Source: Hydrangea macrophylla (taxonomy: Eukaryota; Streptophyta; Magnoliopsida; Cornales; Hydrangeaceae). Taken from it: a stretch of 64,000 bases of DNA. Below, in pieces: positions 1 to 9,862 of this stretch. Positions within the stretch are counted from its first letter, which is position 1, and every line of letters begins with the position of its first letter. The stretch is from contig CM066988.1 of assembly GCA_033977485.1 (NCBI GenBank), positions 72,593,169 through 72,657,168 on the forward strand. The letters run 5' to 3'. The translations under genes were made by a program, and so were the position numbers. The notes beneath the pieces were generated by a model. That model searched no databases and was not told the DNA's origin. It saw only the letters and a list, made by a program, of their open reading frames with translations.

Positions 1-786
1 AGCAATTTGTAGATGCTTCTTATGTTCTTCTTCCGTCCTTGAATAAATTAGAATGTCGTCAATGAATACTATAATGAATTGATCCAGATAGGGTCTGAAT
101 ACTCTATTCATTAGGTCCACGAATACTGCCGGGGCATTAGTCAATCCAAAAGACATCACTAGAAACTCGTAGTGTCCATATCTCGTCCTGAAGGCAGTTT
201 TTGGTATGTCTTTCGGTCGAACTAGCAATTGATGGTATCCTGAACGCAAATCGATTTTTGAGAATATCCTTGATCCTTGTAGTTGATCGAACAGGTCGTC
301 TATCCGGGGAAGTGGATACCTATTCTTGATCGTGACCTTATTCAGCTCCCTATAGTCGATACAGAGTCGTAGCTCTCCGTCCTTCTTTTTCACAAATAAA
401 ACTGGTGCTCCCCAAGGTGATGTACTCGGGCGAACAAAACCTAAATCTTCAAGTTCCTGAACTTGCTTCTTCAATTCTAGCATTTCTATTGGCGCCATCC
501 GATACGGGGTCTTGGAAATCAGCAATGTTCCGGGTGCTAACTCAATGCAGAAGTCTATCTCTCTCTTTGGCGGAAGTCCTGAGATACTTTGGAACACATC
601 TTCAACGTCTTGAATAACGGGGATCTGGTTAATAGTAAGCTCCGTGCTTGAAGTCTTAATCGTGGCTAGGCAGCTCGTGATAAACATGTCACTCAACGGT
701 TGGCACTGAAATCTGATCTGCGGGCAACCAGGCGTCGAAAAGACAATGGTCCGACTAACACAATCCAGGTTAGCACCATACTTAGT
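1..786 (-). pseudogene. Ty3/gypsy reverse transcriptase (G1 element), cut by left edge
   Basis: The minus strand stays open from about 786 to the window edge and reads as the N-terminal half of a Ty3/gypsy reverse transcriptase. In order I see the PYRMAP region, [59 protein letters not shown], and the catalytic FIDDILIYS box near position 60. The rest of RT, RNase H, integrase and 3' LTR lie left of the window. The frame is the same as the protease frame upstream and is separated from it by one TGA where the family normally has Trp (GMDW). That nonsense change makes this a pseudogene even though the RT segment itself is open. It belongs to the minus-strand element whose 5' LTR is at 3707-5987. 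Confidence 0.9.
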
Positions 787-1330
787 AAGTCAATCCATTC
801 CTAGGATCACGTCGAACTCAGACATTGACAAGACTATTAAGTCTGCTGGGAGATTCCTATCCTCTAGTGTCAAGAGACAATCCTTGCACACCTTATCTAA
901 CTTAACGGATACTCCCAAGGGTGAAACGGCATTAAGGGTCGGCTCAAGTGCTAGGGGTAACAAACCCAAATCACGCACCATCTTAATAGCTATGAAAGAA
1001 CGGGCGGCACCGGTATCAAACAAAGCTCTAACTTGACAGTGAAATAAAATGAGTGTACCTTCCAAGTTTTGCTGTTCCTCCGCATTATACCCTGCATTGT
1101 CAGGGACGATGGCATTCACCCTAACCTGTCCTTGCTGTCCTTGAGCAGGCGCTCCATAGTAGCCTCCACGTGGTGCTCGACAATCCTTGCTTATGTGACC
1201 AGGCTTGTTACAGTTGCGGCAGACGAGGTCATTACGGCGGTTGGTCTTGGGGGCTGTGCAATACCTTGCAATATGTCCGGGCACTCCACAGTTGAAACAT
1301 CCATCAGTGTTCTGTCGCTGGGCGACGGGC
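787..1330 (-). pseudogene. G1 gag C-terminus with two zinc knuckles, and aspartic protease
   Basis: Reading leftwards, two CCHC zinc knuckles come first (CFNCGVPGHIARYC and CRNCNKPGHISKDC), which bind element RNA in the capsid. A retropepsin-like domain follows: the active-site motif reads ALFDTGAARSFI (DTG intact) and ends at FDVILGMD, where a TGA replaces the usual Trp. Two tandem knuckles are more than many plant gypsy gags carry. An in-frame TAG lies about 60 bp upstream of the first knuckle and separates this part from the rest of gag. Protease would cut the Gag-Pol polyprotein in the virus-like particle. Confidence 0.87.
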
Positions 1331-2235
1331 TGTGCCTGAGGTGGTCCTCGCTGTTGATTCTATTGTCGAGAAAAATTAGCTTGGGGCTTCCTTGTCCCAT
1401 CCCATGTGCGCTTGGTTCCCTGGTAGTTGTTGGTCTGGGGTTTCCATCCTTGATTGTTCCTCGATGATTGCGCGGAAAAGTTCCTTGGTTAGAAGGTCCT
1501 GGGTGGAGGTTGATTCGCTTGTGGTCCTTGCACAGGGTAAGCATCCTTTTCCAAACTTGAAGCAAGGCGGGCAATCCCTTCAAATGACTGGCCCAGATGG
1601 CCTATCATCATGTGCCGGAGGTGTGGGTTGAGTCCTTGGTGGAATCGCTTGACCTTCTTGGCGGAGGTGTCTATTATATGCGGAGCAAAATGGGAAAGTC
1701 GCTCAAATTGTGTAGTATACTCCCTGACTGTCCAGTTTCCTTGGGTTAGACTCAGGAAATTCCTCTCTTGTTGGTCTCTTTCGTCCTCAGGGAAATACTT
1801 CTCGAGAAATCGAGTCTTGAATGCTTCCCAAGGCATTCTCCTTGCAGCGTCAATCCCAATCGTGGTTCTCTCGGCCTCCCACCAGTCCGCGGCGGAGTAA
1901 GTTAGTTAAAATGCGGCTAGACGTCTCTTGTCAAGCTCACTGCACTCCAGGGCTTCAAAGATTAGCTCCAACTCTCGTATCCATTGCTCTGCTTTCCAGG
2001 ACTCTGCCATGCCGTCGAACTTCTCGGGTCGCAGGCCACGAAATCGTTCCAACAGTTTATCCCCTGTCTGCCTTGGAGGGACAAAGTGGTTGTTGCCATT
2101 GTTGTTGGTGGCATGATTGTAGGTATCGCCGATGTGTTCCATCCGTTGCATGAAAGCTTCGAAGACTCCAGTTGGGTCCATACCCTCGGGAATGGGTGCT
2201 CCCAGTCGTGCTTGGTTCCTTGTGGGTCCCACCAT
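1331..2235 (-). pseudogene. Ty3/gypsy gag capsid protein (G1), broken
   Basis: Gag opens with an ATG at 2235 (MVGPTRNQARLG) and runs left. The conserved capsid core is visible: FDGMAESWKAEQWIRELE, then SAADWWEAE, WEAFKTRFLEKYFPEDERDQ, and YTTQFERLSHFAPH. At about 1906-1910 the frame is broken by a TAA where relatives have Gln (LAAF-stop-LTYSAADWW). A second stop lies near 1362. Both fit C-to-T transitions. Gag would form the particle around element RNA. It is separated from the LTR by an additional 311-codon ORF, which is unusual for this lineage. Confidence 0.85.
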
Positions 2236-2632
2236 TGTGATCCGTGTGAGGTGTACCTATGAAGGATCTAACGATTAGCTGACAATCTCCTCGGGGAAAT
2301 GATCATACTTAAATAACAGAAAGCATAACATGAATCAAAATCACAACCATAACATAATAATGAGATGATAACATAAATAACCAAGAGAAATGATCTGCCA
2401 TATATATATACCCAAAAGATGTACAGCGGAGTACACAACAGATCATCTGTGTACCGCGTAGTACATGATCCTATACAAGATCTAAACAAAAGAAAGATAT
2501 ACACAAAACCACTACTGGCGGCTACCTATACAAAAAGGCTACGGTCAATAGCTGTCTATGTAAGCGTCAAAAGTAAGCGGTCAACATGTCCTAAAGTCAG
2601 ACGTAAAAGTCTAAGTCCTAAAGGTACTGGAC
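2236..2632. other. Spacer between extra ORF and gag
   Basis: About 400 bp, AT-rich, with no convincing coding potential. It would be the intercistronic leader between the acidic ORF (3568-2633, minus) and gag (starting 2235, minus). I see no strong splice pair that would join the two. Confidence 0.5.
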
Positions 2633-3568
2633 TCAAAAGTTGTCCACATCGGATCCATAGATTGAAACCTCGTCCTCTGGAGCAACCTCAGACAAAACAT
2701 CATCCTCATCCATATCATCGTCATCCATCATGTCCTCATCCTCTATCACAACATCCTCGATCAGCTCGGGTCCATCATGTTCCACAACAGCTCCCAAATC
2801 TCCTGCATCAGCGGCCATGTCAACCTGGGCTGCATCAAATCCGGCCGCAAGTGCCTCAGCCTGTATCATAGCCTGTGCCAACTCCGGTGCTCCAATCTCA
2901 AATCCATAGGGATGTGCAGCCATCTCTGCGGCCCACTCAGCTGCCAGCTGTGCTATATCTCCTCTTGGTAAGACTGGTACTACTGCATCATCACCTGCAT
3001 CATCATTTGCGGCTACCTCCTCTTCTTCTATCGGATAACCCTCTGCAACTACAATATCTACGCCAACTGGCACGTCCATACCGGCTGGGTCCACGGGGTC
3101 CTCCTCCTTTGGATCATACTCCGGCTCCTCGTCATCGGTGTCCTTGTCCTCCTCATCCTCCATCTCCTCATCGTCATCCTCTGGCTCATCGTCGCCATCG
3201 CTCTTATCACCACCCTCCGGATCCTCATCTACTGGGGGTGCATCAGCCATGTCTTCTTCTGGTGGGGGTGGAGGTGCTGCTCTAACCTCTGCAAGTAGAA
3301 CCTGGTACGAAGAACGGTCTCGTAACATCAGTAGAGAATCCTCCTCGATGCGTTTGAATGTTTCCTTACGATAGATCATCTCTTGACGCATCACTTCTGG
3401 GTCATGGGTCCCAAATCTCTGCAGCTCGATCTGCATGTCTCGCTCTGTCTCTGCAATAGCTCTCTGTCTAACCTTCCAGGCATAGTACTCTGGATCTGCT
3501 GGCGCAATACTCCTCTCATACACATAGTGTCCTCCGAACTCGTCTGCAACGAACAGCGGCGGTGCCAT
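2633..3568 (-). CDS. Acidic 311-residue ORF upstream of gag in the G1 gypsy element
   Basis: This uninterrupted 311-codon ORF starts 119 bp inside the primer site and ends about 400 bp before gag, on the same strand as the element. Residues 1-90 look folded and charged (MAPPLFVADEFGG, YYAWKVRQRAIAETERDM, QEMIYRKETFKRIEED). Residues about 95-170 are a Pro/Asp/Glu tract (PPPPPEED, DDDEEMEDEEDKD). Residues about 200-255 are Ala-rich and may be helical, and the C-terminus is again acidic. It has no zinc knuckle, protease or RT motif. Staying open while gag and protease beside it carry stops is notable, although its biased composition makes chance survival easier. I do not recognise a family. An accessory protein or an extended Gag leader are guesses. 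Confidence 0.6.
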   Translation of the reverse strand: MAPPLFVADEFGGHYVYERSIAPADPEYYAWKVRQRAIAETERDMQIELQRFGTHDPEVMRQEMIYRKETFKRIEEDSLLMLRDRSSYQVLLAEVRAAPPPPPEEDMADAPPVDEDPEGGDKSDGDDEPEDDDEEMEDEEDKDTDDEEPEYDPKEEDPVDPAGMDVPVGVDIVVAEGYPIEEEEVAANDDAGDDAVVPVLPRGDIAQLAAEWAAEMAAHPYGFEIGAPELAQAMIQAEALAAGFDAAQVDMAADAGDLGAVVEHDGPELIEDVVIEDEDMMDDDDMDEDDVLSEVAPEDEVSIYGSDVDNF

Positions 3569-3686
3569 GCTACCTGAAAAGGGACTACCTTAAGTCAGAA
3601 CTAATTTTAATACTCATCTATAGAATCTCAAGGTTCTAGGACCAGATGGTGTGGGACAATCTATGAGCGAAAAGGTATAAAACCTA

Positions 3687-3699
3687 GGCTCTGATACCA
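3687..3699 (-). promoter_or_regulatory. Primer binding site, initiator tRNA-Met (G1)
   Basis: On the minus strand the sequence is TGGTATCAGAGCC, complementary to the 3' end of plant initiator tRNA-Met. It lies 7 bp inside the LTR end at 3707. This sets the element's direction (right to left) and marks the inner edge of the 5' LTR. Confidence 0.93.
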
Positions 3700-4019
3700 A
3701 AAATCCTGTCACGCCCCGGAACGACAAAAATAGAGAAAAATAAATTTCCTTTTTGGGTCCAAAGGCAGCGACGGGTGAAGTCACATGATTGTCCACACCA
3801 CGCAGTACTAAGCAACAAGAAGTAATAGTGTAACAACAATGAAGTCTAGGTTCTGATCACAACGTATCACAAACTCAATAGAAGTTACTAACTATTACAT
3901 ATCAGAGTCTCGAATCAAATATAAGGCAGCGGAAGTACAAATGCCAAGGCAACATATGCCTGACTACAAAAAAGATTCTAAAACGGTAAAGATAATTAGC
4001 TACAATTCTAGTCTAGTCT

Positions 4020-4202
4020 TCAGTTGGCATAAAGGTAGTCCTCGGCGTAGTAGTCTTCTTCGGTCTGACCTCCGTCGGGGAAATCCTCCACAAGGACTCC
4101 GTCACTAGCATGGTAGTCTTCTTCTGCGGGCCCTTCACCTGTATAGTCATAACCAGGGTACGCTGTAACGTAGAAATGTCCAGCGGCATAAATGCCGTCA
4201 GC
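4020..4202 (-). CDS. Conserved acidic, tyrosine-rich 60-residue frame inside the LTR
   Basis: On the minus strand a 60-codon frame runs from directly after a TAA (4203-4205) to a TGA (4020-4022). It ends in TEEDYYAEDYLYAN. The LTR at 60129-62019 has the matching frame (59 codons) in the same place, bounded by the same TAA and TGA and ending TGEDLYADDYVYAS. Many differences over the last 15 codons are third-position changes (GCC/GCT, GAA/GAG). There is no ATG. Both copies have AG immediately before the frame (TTAAG|CT, GTAAG|CT), so it could be a 3' exon. A chance open frame in a conserved LTR segment is the alternative. Confidence 0.45.
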   Translation of the reverse strand, partial: ADGIYAAGHFYVTAYPGYDYTGEGPAEEDYHASDGVLVEDFPDGGQTEEDYYAEDYLYAN

Positions 4203-4419
4203 TTAATGAAAGCCGAGTGAGTTACATACTAACAGGGTATCGACTATTGATATTATCACAAGTTATAAATAGTAACCAAATTAGAATTCAGTAAGGGTAA
4301 CTCCTTTAATCAAACCAATGATCCGATTACTGACGTCCTATTCATTTTAAGACCGATAACACGTCTAGATAGGGGAACAGACTCGACAGTAGTTCAACTC
4401 TATAACACACCATTGCTCA

Positions 4420-4745
4420 TCCACCGCTTTTAAGAACATATGCACAGTTCACCGCATGTCATGGATACCACGTTAGTCCATCCCCCGCTTTTAAGAACAT
4501 ATGCACTGTTCACCGCATGTCAGGGATATAACGCTTTAAACAACAGTACATCATTCTATGCCACGACTTAGCGACGTCTACCAGTGATCACGGTCCACCG
4601 CATGTCATAGACACCTTCGTCTGTCTACCGCTTTTAAGAACATATGATTAGATCATCTGGCTATCTTAGGGCAAATGGTCCGGTTCACCGCAAGTCATAG
4701 ACACCTTCGTCTGTCTACCGCTTTTAAGAATATATGATCGACCAA
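4420..4745. repeat. Degenerate tandem repeat in G1 LTR
   Basis: Repeated blocks carry 'ccgcttttaagaacatatg' followed by 'ttcaccgcatgtca', with units of roughly 70 bp at the left and longer spacing at the right (about 4426, 4486, 4626, 4717). The same 'caccgcttttaagaa' core recurs in the LTR at 60655-60810. A related segment, reverse-oriented, lies at about 31660-31770. Confidence 0.75.
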
Positions 4746-5051
4746 AGCCCGCCCACGCAAGGTTCCCGAATCTTAGCAAACCTACTTAAGTTCAACTCTA
4801 TTTTCGATACATGACAATCCCAATGTGGCCCGACTACTCTGAATGAAATGAACGTCAACTCCAAAGGATTCACGACTATTCCGTTATCTAATGTTATAAA
4901 CATTATCCATTAATCTTGTTATTACTACGATCCTACGCCGCATTAACTCATTATCATGTCTGTATTACAATAATAGAGCATGCTGGGAAATACTGAACAG
5001 TAAATAAACAACTAAACAGTTATTATAAGAAAAATAGTATTCTGAAACTTC

Positions 5052-5261
5052 CAATCGATTGGCATAGAGGTCAATCGATTGGTATTAAAGTGGCATCAAT
5101 CGATTGGAAGAAGGTTCAATCGATTGGTATAAAAGTGGCATCAATCGATTGATAAAGGATTCAATCGATTGGATCACAATCCATGTCAATCGATTGCACA
5201 AAATGTCAATCGATTGAGACCTGAAAGATGTCAATCGATTGGTAAGAGTACCAATCGATTG
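5052..5261. repeat. Palindrome array 2 of the G1 LTR: ten CAATCGATTG copies, 20/25-bp alternation
   Basis: Ten exact copies of the self-complementary 10-mer CAATCGATTG start at 5052, 5072, 5097, 5117, 5142, 5162, 5187, 5207, 5232 and 5252. The start-to-start steps are 20, 25, 20, 25, 20, 25, 20, 25, 20 with no deviation. The DNA between copies is variable. In the element's orientation the array lies downstream of the TATA box, within the transcribed LTR. Confidence 0.97.
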
Positions 5262-5670
5262 ATACTTCGTCTTCTTAACAGTGAAGACTGCCCAGCAACA
5301 TATAAACGGGAATACATGGTTTCTTCTCCATTTCTTCATTCAAGCATGTTCTAACACCAATATAAAGCTACCAAGTGAGTTTAAAACTCACCTTAGACGT
5401 TAAGGGCGTGTTTGGGAATGTGTTTTGAAGCTTTGGAAGCTCCAATGGTGGTCTCCCTCTCTTTCCTCTGCTGTGTCTCTCCTCTGTCTTCTTCTTTCTT
5501 CTCTGGTCTTCTTCTCTTCTCTCAATCCATCTCTATGTGTGTGTGAGTGTATGAATATATGTATATATGTGTGTATATATATGAGTGTTTATATATACAT
5601 AACACACACAAACACTCCCTCTCACTCTCTCTAATTTTTCTAAAAAGAAAAACGCAGGAAAATGGCTCAT

Positions 5671-5682
5671 ATATATAGGGAG
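5671..5682 (-). promoter_or_regulatory. Putative TATA box of the G1 LTR
   Basis: On the minus strand CCTATATATATG lies between the two palindrome arrays. Downstream is a CT-rich and TA-rich stretch (5440-5640) like plant transcript leaders. The homologous LTR at 60129-62019 has CCTATATATACA in the same place (about 61683-61695). Confidence 0.6.
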
Positions 5683-5738
5683 AGAGTGTTCACGTGGACA
5701 AACCCCAGCCAGAGCAAAAGAATCTGCCCAGCTGCCTC

Positions 5739-5887
5739 CAATCGATTGGTATAGAAGTCAATCGATTGGTATAAGCAATCGATTGGATAAAGTGTCAATC
5801 GATTGACATAAGCAATCGATTGGTATACTTGCCAATCGATTGGTACCCAAAATAAGGCAATCGATTGGAAAACTTATCAATCGATTG
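5739..5887. repeat. Palindrome array 1 of the G1 LTR: eight CAATCGATTG copies
   Basis: Exact 10-mers start at 5739, 5759, 5776, 5796, 5813, 5833, 5858 and 5878, with steps 20, 17, 20, 17, 20, 25, 20. Pairs 20 bp apart are constant; only the gap between pairs varies. This array is upstream of the TATA box in the element's orientation. Confidence 0.96.
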
Positions 5888-5987
5888 GTATCCAAATTAT
5901 ACCAAGGGTAAGGCCAAGCTCATACACGTATAAAAACATACAAGGTCTAGTTTATATAATCACTTTACAAAAATACAGGGTATTACA

Positions 5988-8340
5988 CACAGCAACAACA
6001 TCTTGCTTCTTGCTCTTCCAAGAAATGAGAGAATCACCCAAAAATATGCAAAACCCAGTAACAGACTTGCGATCTGTAGGATCACCGACCCAATCAGCAT
6101 CAGAGTACACACGCAGCTCCAAGGAAGATGATGAAGAAAGTAAAAGACTTTGAAACCTAGTGCCCCTCAAGTACCTCAAAATACGATGAACAGCAGCCCA
6201 ATGAACAGTAGTAGGGAAAGTAACAAACTGACTAACAACATGAACAACATGAGCAATATCCAGACGAGTAATAGTAAGATAAACCAAGCTACCAACAATA
6301 GTGCGATATAAGGTAGGATCAGGCAACGGAAAGCCATCAGAAGGGGAAAGACGAACATTAAGCTCCAAAGGGGTATCAACAATCTTATTATCAGTGAGGC
6401 GAGCATGCTCAAGAATGTCACCTGTATACTTAGACTGAGAAAGAAGATAACCTTTTGGAGAATAGGCTACTTCAATCCCCAAAAAATAACGTAGTGGACC
6501 TAAGTCCTTCATTTCAAAACAACGAGCTAATTCAGACTTCAACACTGCAATCCCATCAACATCATCACCAGTAATAATCATATCATCAACATACAAAGAA
6601 AGCATAATATGACCAGTAGTGGTACACCTAATAAAGAGAGATGAATCATACTCACTCGAGGAAAACCCAAATGAGGTAATCACTGTGGAAAACTTCTCAA
6701 ACCAAGCTCGAGGAGCTTGTTTAAGACCATATAAGGCTTTTTTAAGCCTGCAAACTTCACCAGGACCATGAAGAACACCCGAAGGAGGAACCATATAAAC
6801 CTCCTCTTGGAGGTCTCCATTCAAGAAAGCATTTTTAACATCCATCTGAGTTATATGCCACTGACGAATAGAAGCAACTGCAATATGAGCACGAACAGTA
6901 GTCATTTTAGCAACAGGAGCAAAAGTCTCCTCGTAATCCATACCATACTGCTGGGAAAAACCCTTGGCAACCAATCTTGCTTTGTACTGCTCAACAGACC
7001 CATCTGACTTGGTTTTGATTTTATAAACCCAACGAGAACCAATAGCGCTCTTACCAGAAGGTAAGGGAACCAAACTCCAAGTGTCTGTCTTATACAATGC
7101 TGAGAGTTCCTCTGCCATAGCCTGTTGCCAAAGAGGATCAAGAGCTGCCTCTTTATAGGACAGAGGCTCAGAGAGATCATGAACTGAAGCTAAAAATGAA
7201 GCAAAAGAATCCGAATAGCAAGAATAAACAAAATCAGGTGATTGAGTAGACTTACGAGTACGAGCAGGATAGCGAGGAGGTTCCACAGTCTCAGTAGGTG
7301 CTTGGGTGGCCTCTGGAAGGGAGGTAGCATCAAGCGGCAATGTACTAGTATCAGCAGAAGTAGAACCATGAGGTGAGACAATATCAGTGGTGCATGGGGC
7401 TTGAGAGGGCACACTATCGGTATCATCAGAGAATGGGTCAAGATGGATGAGATCAGATTTAGTCAACTCATGATGATTATCAGGAATAGAAAAGAAGGGT
7501 ATGTGCTCGAGAAAAACAACATGACGAGAGACATATAGTTCTTTAGTAAGTGGGTCAAAGCAACGATATCCCTTCTGACCCACACCATAACCTAGAAAAA
7601 CACAAATAGCAGACTTAGGTGACAATTTGGTACGCTCTACATGAGGTCGAAGGACAAAACAAGTACAACCAAACACCTTTAAGAAAGAATAATCAGGAGC
7701 ATGCCCATACAATTTTTCAAAAGGTGACAGACCTGAGCAGTGAGAGGACGGAATTTTATTAATTAGATTGACAGCAGTAAGGACAGCCTCTCCCCAAAAA
7801 TCACTAGGGACATATGCAGATAATAAAAGAGAGCGAGCAGTTTCAACAATATGCCGATGTTTCCTTTCAGCAACACCATTTTGCTCAGGAGTGTTTGTAC
7901 AAGAGGACTGGTGAATAGTTCCATCTAAAGCAAGCAACTCACGAAATTTATGATAGGTATACTCTCCACCTAAATCACATCTAAAACATTTGATGACAGC
8001 AGAATGTTGAGTTTTAACAAAAGCACGAAAGGTATTGTAAATATCAAAGAAGTCTGAACGACGTTTCATAAGATAAACCCAATAGTAACGAGTGCAATCA
8101 TCAATAAATGATACATAATATGGAGACCCCCTCTTGTAGTAACAGGAGAGGGTCCCCACACATCAGAATGAACTAAATCAAATGGTGCAAGAGAATAAGA
8201 AATACTTCTATTAAATGGTAAAGCGGAAAATTTTGCCAGTTTACAACCACTACAATCAGAAATGTCATGAGTTTGTAAATCTCCTAATTTTCTTGTAGAA
8301 GCTAAATATTTTAAACGAGAGGCTGAAACATGACCAAGGC
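5988..8340 (-). pseudogene. Copia C1 integrase, reverse transcriptase and truncated RNase H
   Basis: Integrase core: YYVSFIDDCTRYYWVYLMK, DLGGEY, then TPEQNGVAERKHRHIVE. The RT part reads WVYKIKTKSDGSVEQYKARLVAKG, QMDVKNAFLNGDLQEEVYM, GLKQAPRAWFEKF, and the catalytic box LSLYVDDMIITGDD. RNase H starts (YSDADWVGDPTDRKSVTGF) but stops after SWKSKKQDVVA, where about 15 codons of G1 LTR are read through instead. Near 8127-8131 a five-base C run carries an indel that shifts frame: upstream the frame reads HSDVWGPSP, downstream SPYYVSF. Just before it, near 8350, a TAG replaces the Trp of the usual WHSRLGH motif. Confidence 0.9.
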
Positions 8341-8349
8341 GAGAATGCT

Positions 8350-8846
8350 ATAAATAAAAACTAGACGAAGATGAACTCAAACGAAAGGATGACAAGTCAA
8401 CACTAGAAGCTGCAACCACTGGTACATTGAGCTTGTCCAAGATGTACAATCTCCCTTGCCTACGGCCTATCCCAATCAACGTCTGAGACTGCGGATCCTG
8501 CACATGACAAAAAGTAGAAGAAAAAGAGACTAAATAACCTGCATCATAAAGCTGACCAACAGAAACAAGATTCATAGTAAGTTTAGGAATGTGGTAAACA
8601 CTAGGGAGAGATACACGAGGTATGACAACAGACCCAACACCTGCTAATGGCATGGGAGTATCATCAGCAGTCATAACAGGCAAAGAGGAAGCAGGACATA
8701 AGGAAGCAAAAGACGACAAGTCAGGCGACATATGATTAGACGCTCCAGAGTCTAAAACCCAAATACCTGAGGACATACTTGAAGACATACCTGAAGACAT
8801 ACCTAGTGAAGAGGTGGCCATAGCATGTGGCTGTGTGGCAAGGAAC
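8350..8846 (-). pseudogene. Copia C1 aspartic protease region
   Basis: The retropepsin-like active site reads WVLDSGASNHMSPD, with DSG intact, followed by VYHIPKLTMNLVSVGQLYDAGY. It ends in the segment preceding integrase. It is in frame with gag but separated by a single TAG at about 8850 and followed by another TAG near 8350, both consistent with TGG to TAG changes. Confidence 0.88.
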
Positions 8847-8848
8847 TT

Positions 8849-9862
8849 CTAAAATTGCTCAGCAAGGGAGGTCATAGACGGAGTGGATGGGGAAGGGGAA
8901 CCGGGTCCAAATGAGTCTGATAGTGGTACAACTGCTGCAGTGTTAGGCTGTGGAGGCCTATATGAACGCTGCTGAGATTGGTTGTCAGATTTCCAATGAG
9001 AAGATTGAGGTTGCTGTTGTTGTGGTGGTCGACCATGTGAGGGTTGGTTGCTGCTATTGGGCTGGTTTGCACGACCCAACCTAGGACACTGAGCCTTCCA
9101 ATGACCCTTCTCCTTACAGTAGCTGCATACATCACTACCAACTCTCGAGTAAGGCTTATTCTGATTGTTGGACTGTGGTCGAAAAGGGGCTGCTAAAACA
9201 GACGGATTAGAGTCGGGAAGAATTCCCTTTCCAGACTGTGTCTTGAGACGTATTTCCTCGGCTACTAACTCATGGACAGCAGAATCAACGGACGGAAGTG
9301 GGCTACGATGGAGAATGTACCCACGAAGGCCCTCAAAATCTTCACGCAGAGCCATCAAAAACTGAACCAAACGTTCTTCCTCCCTACTAGCGATATATGG
9401 TGCAAAGGCCCGCAATTCGGGCAACTCCATGAGAGCTAACTGATCCCAAAGATCTGTCATTGTAGAATAGAACTCCTGAATACTCAAATTTTTTTGTTCA
9501 AGGGCACGAATATCACACTCTAATTGGTACCTTTTCGCAAAATTGGACTGTGTAAATAATTTAGCCAAATGATCCCACACCTCCTTTGCATATTCAAACT
9601 TTGCCAACTGCATACCTATTGAGGGAGCAACGGAGTTGTTGATCCAAGTAATGATTTTCGAATTATTTGTGTCCCAAACATCTAGCAATTCTGCAAATTT
9701 ATCAGCATTTTCATTCATAGGTTTACTAAAATCCCCATTGATATAACCCCACATCTTCTTCCCCTTTAGAAAATTTTTCATCACATAATTCCAATATGCA
9801 AAATTCTTGCCATCGAGTTTAACACTAATCGCTTGAAGCGAATCATCACTTTCAGTAACCAT
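8849..9862 (-). pseudogene. Copia C1 gag
   Basis: I place the start at the internal Met at 9862 (MVTESDDSLQA), just inside the primer site, because the preceding hydrophobic residues are read from leader. The protein has the copia Gag layout: LDGKNFAYWNYVMKNFLKGKK, VWDHLAKLFTQ, MTDLWDQLALMELPEL, then one CCHC zinc knuckle (CSYCKEKGHWKAQC) and a Gln/Pro/Ser-rich tail. It is open for about 338 codons, then a TAG ends it before protease. This is the best preserved part of C1. Confidence 0.88.

Larger units (their letters stand above)
3707..5987 (-). repeat. 5' LTR of gypsy element G1 (2281 bp)
   Basis: Read on the minus strand the LTR starts TGTAATACCCTG (at 5987) and ends CCGGGGCGTGACA (at 3707), with the initiator-Met primer site just inside. 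The same ends occur on the LTR at 60129-62019. The order from the 5' side is palindrome array 1 (5739-5887), a TATA box near 5675, a pyrimidine/TA-rich start region, palindrome array 2 (5052-5261), a stretch with 'ccgcttttaagaa' repeats (about 4420-4740), and a small conserved reading frame (4020-4202). Its right end cuts into the RNase H domain of copia C1, so G1 inserted after C1. Confidence 0.92.

Noticed and set aside
2633..3568. Host nuclear acidic protein gene
   Set aside because: It lies between the primer site and gag on the element's strand, so it is better read as part of the retrotransposon.
5052..5261. CRISPR-like interpretation of the palindrome array
   Set aside because: The repeat is only 10 bp with 10-15 bp spacers inside an LTR; this is not a prokaryotic array.
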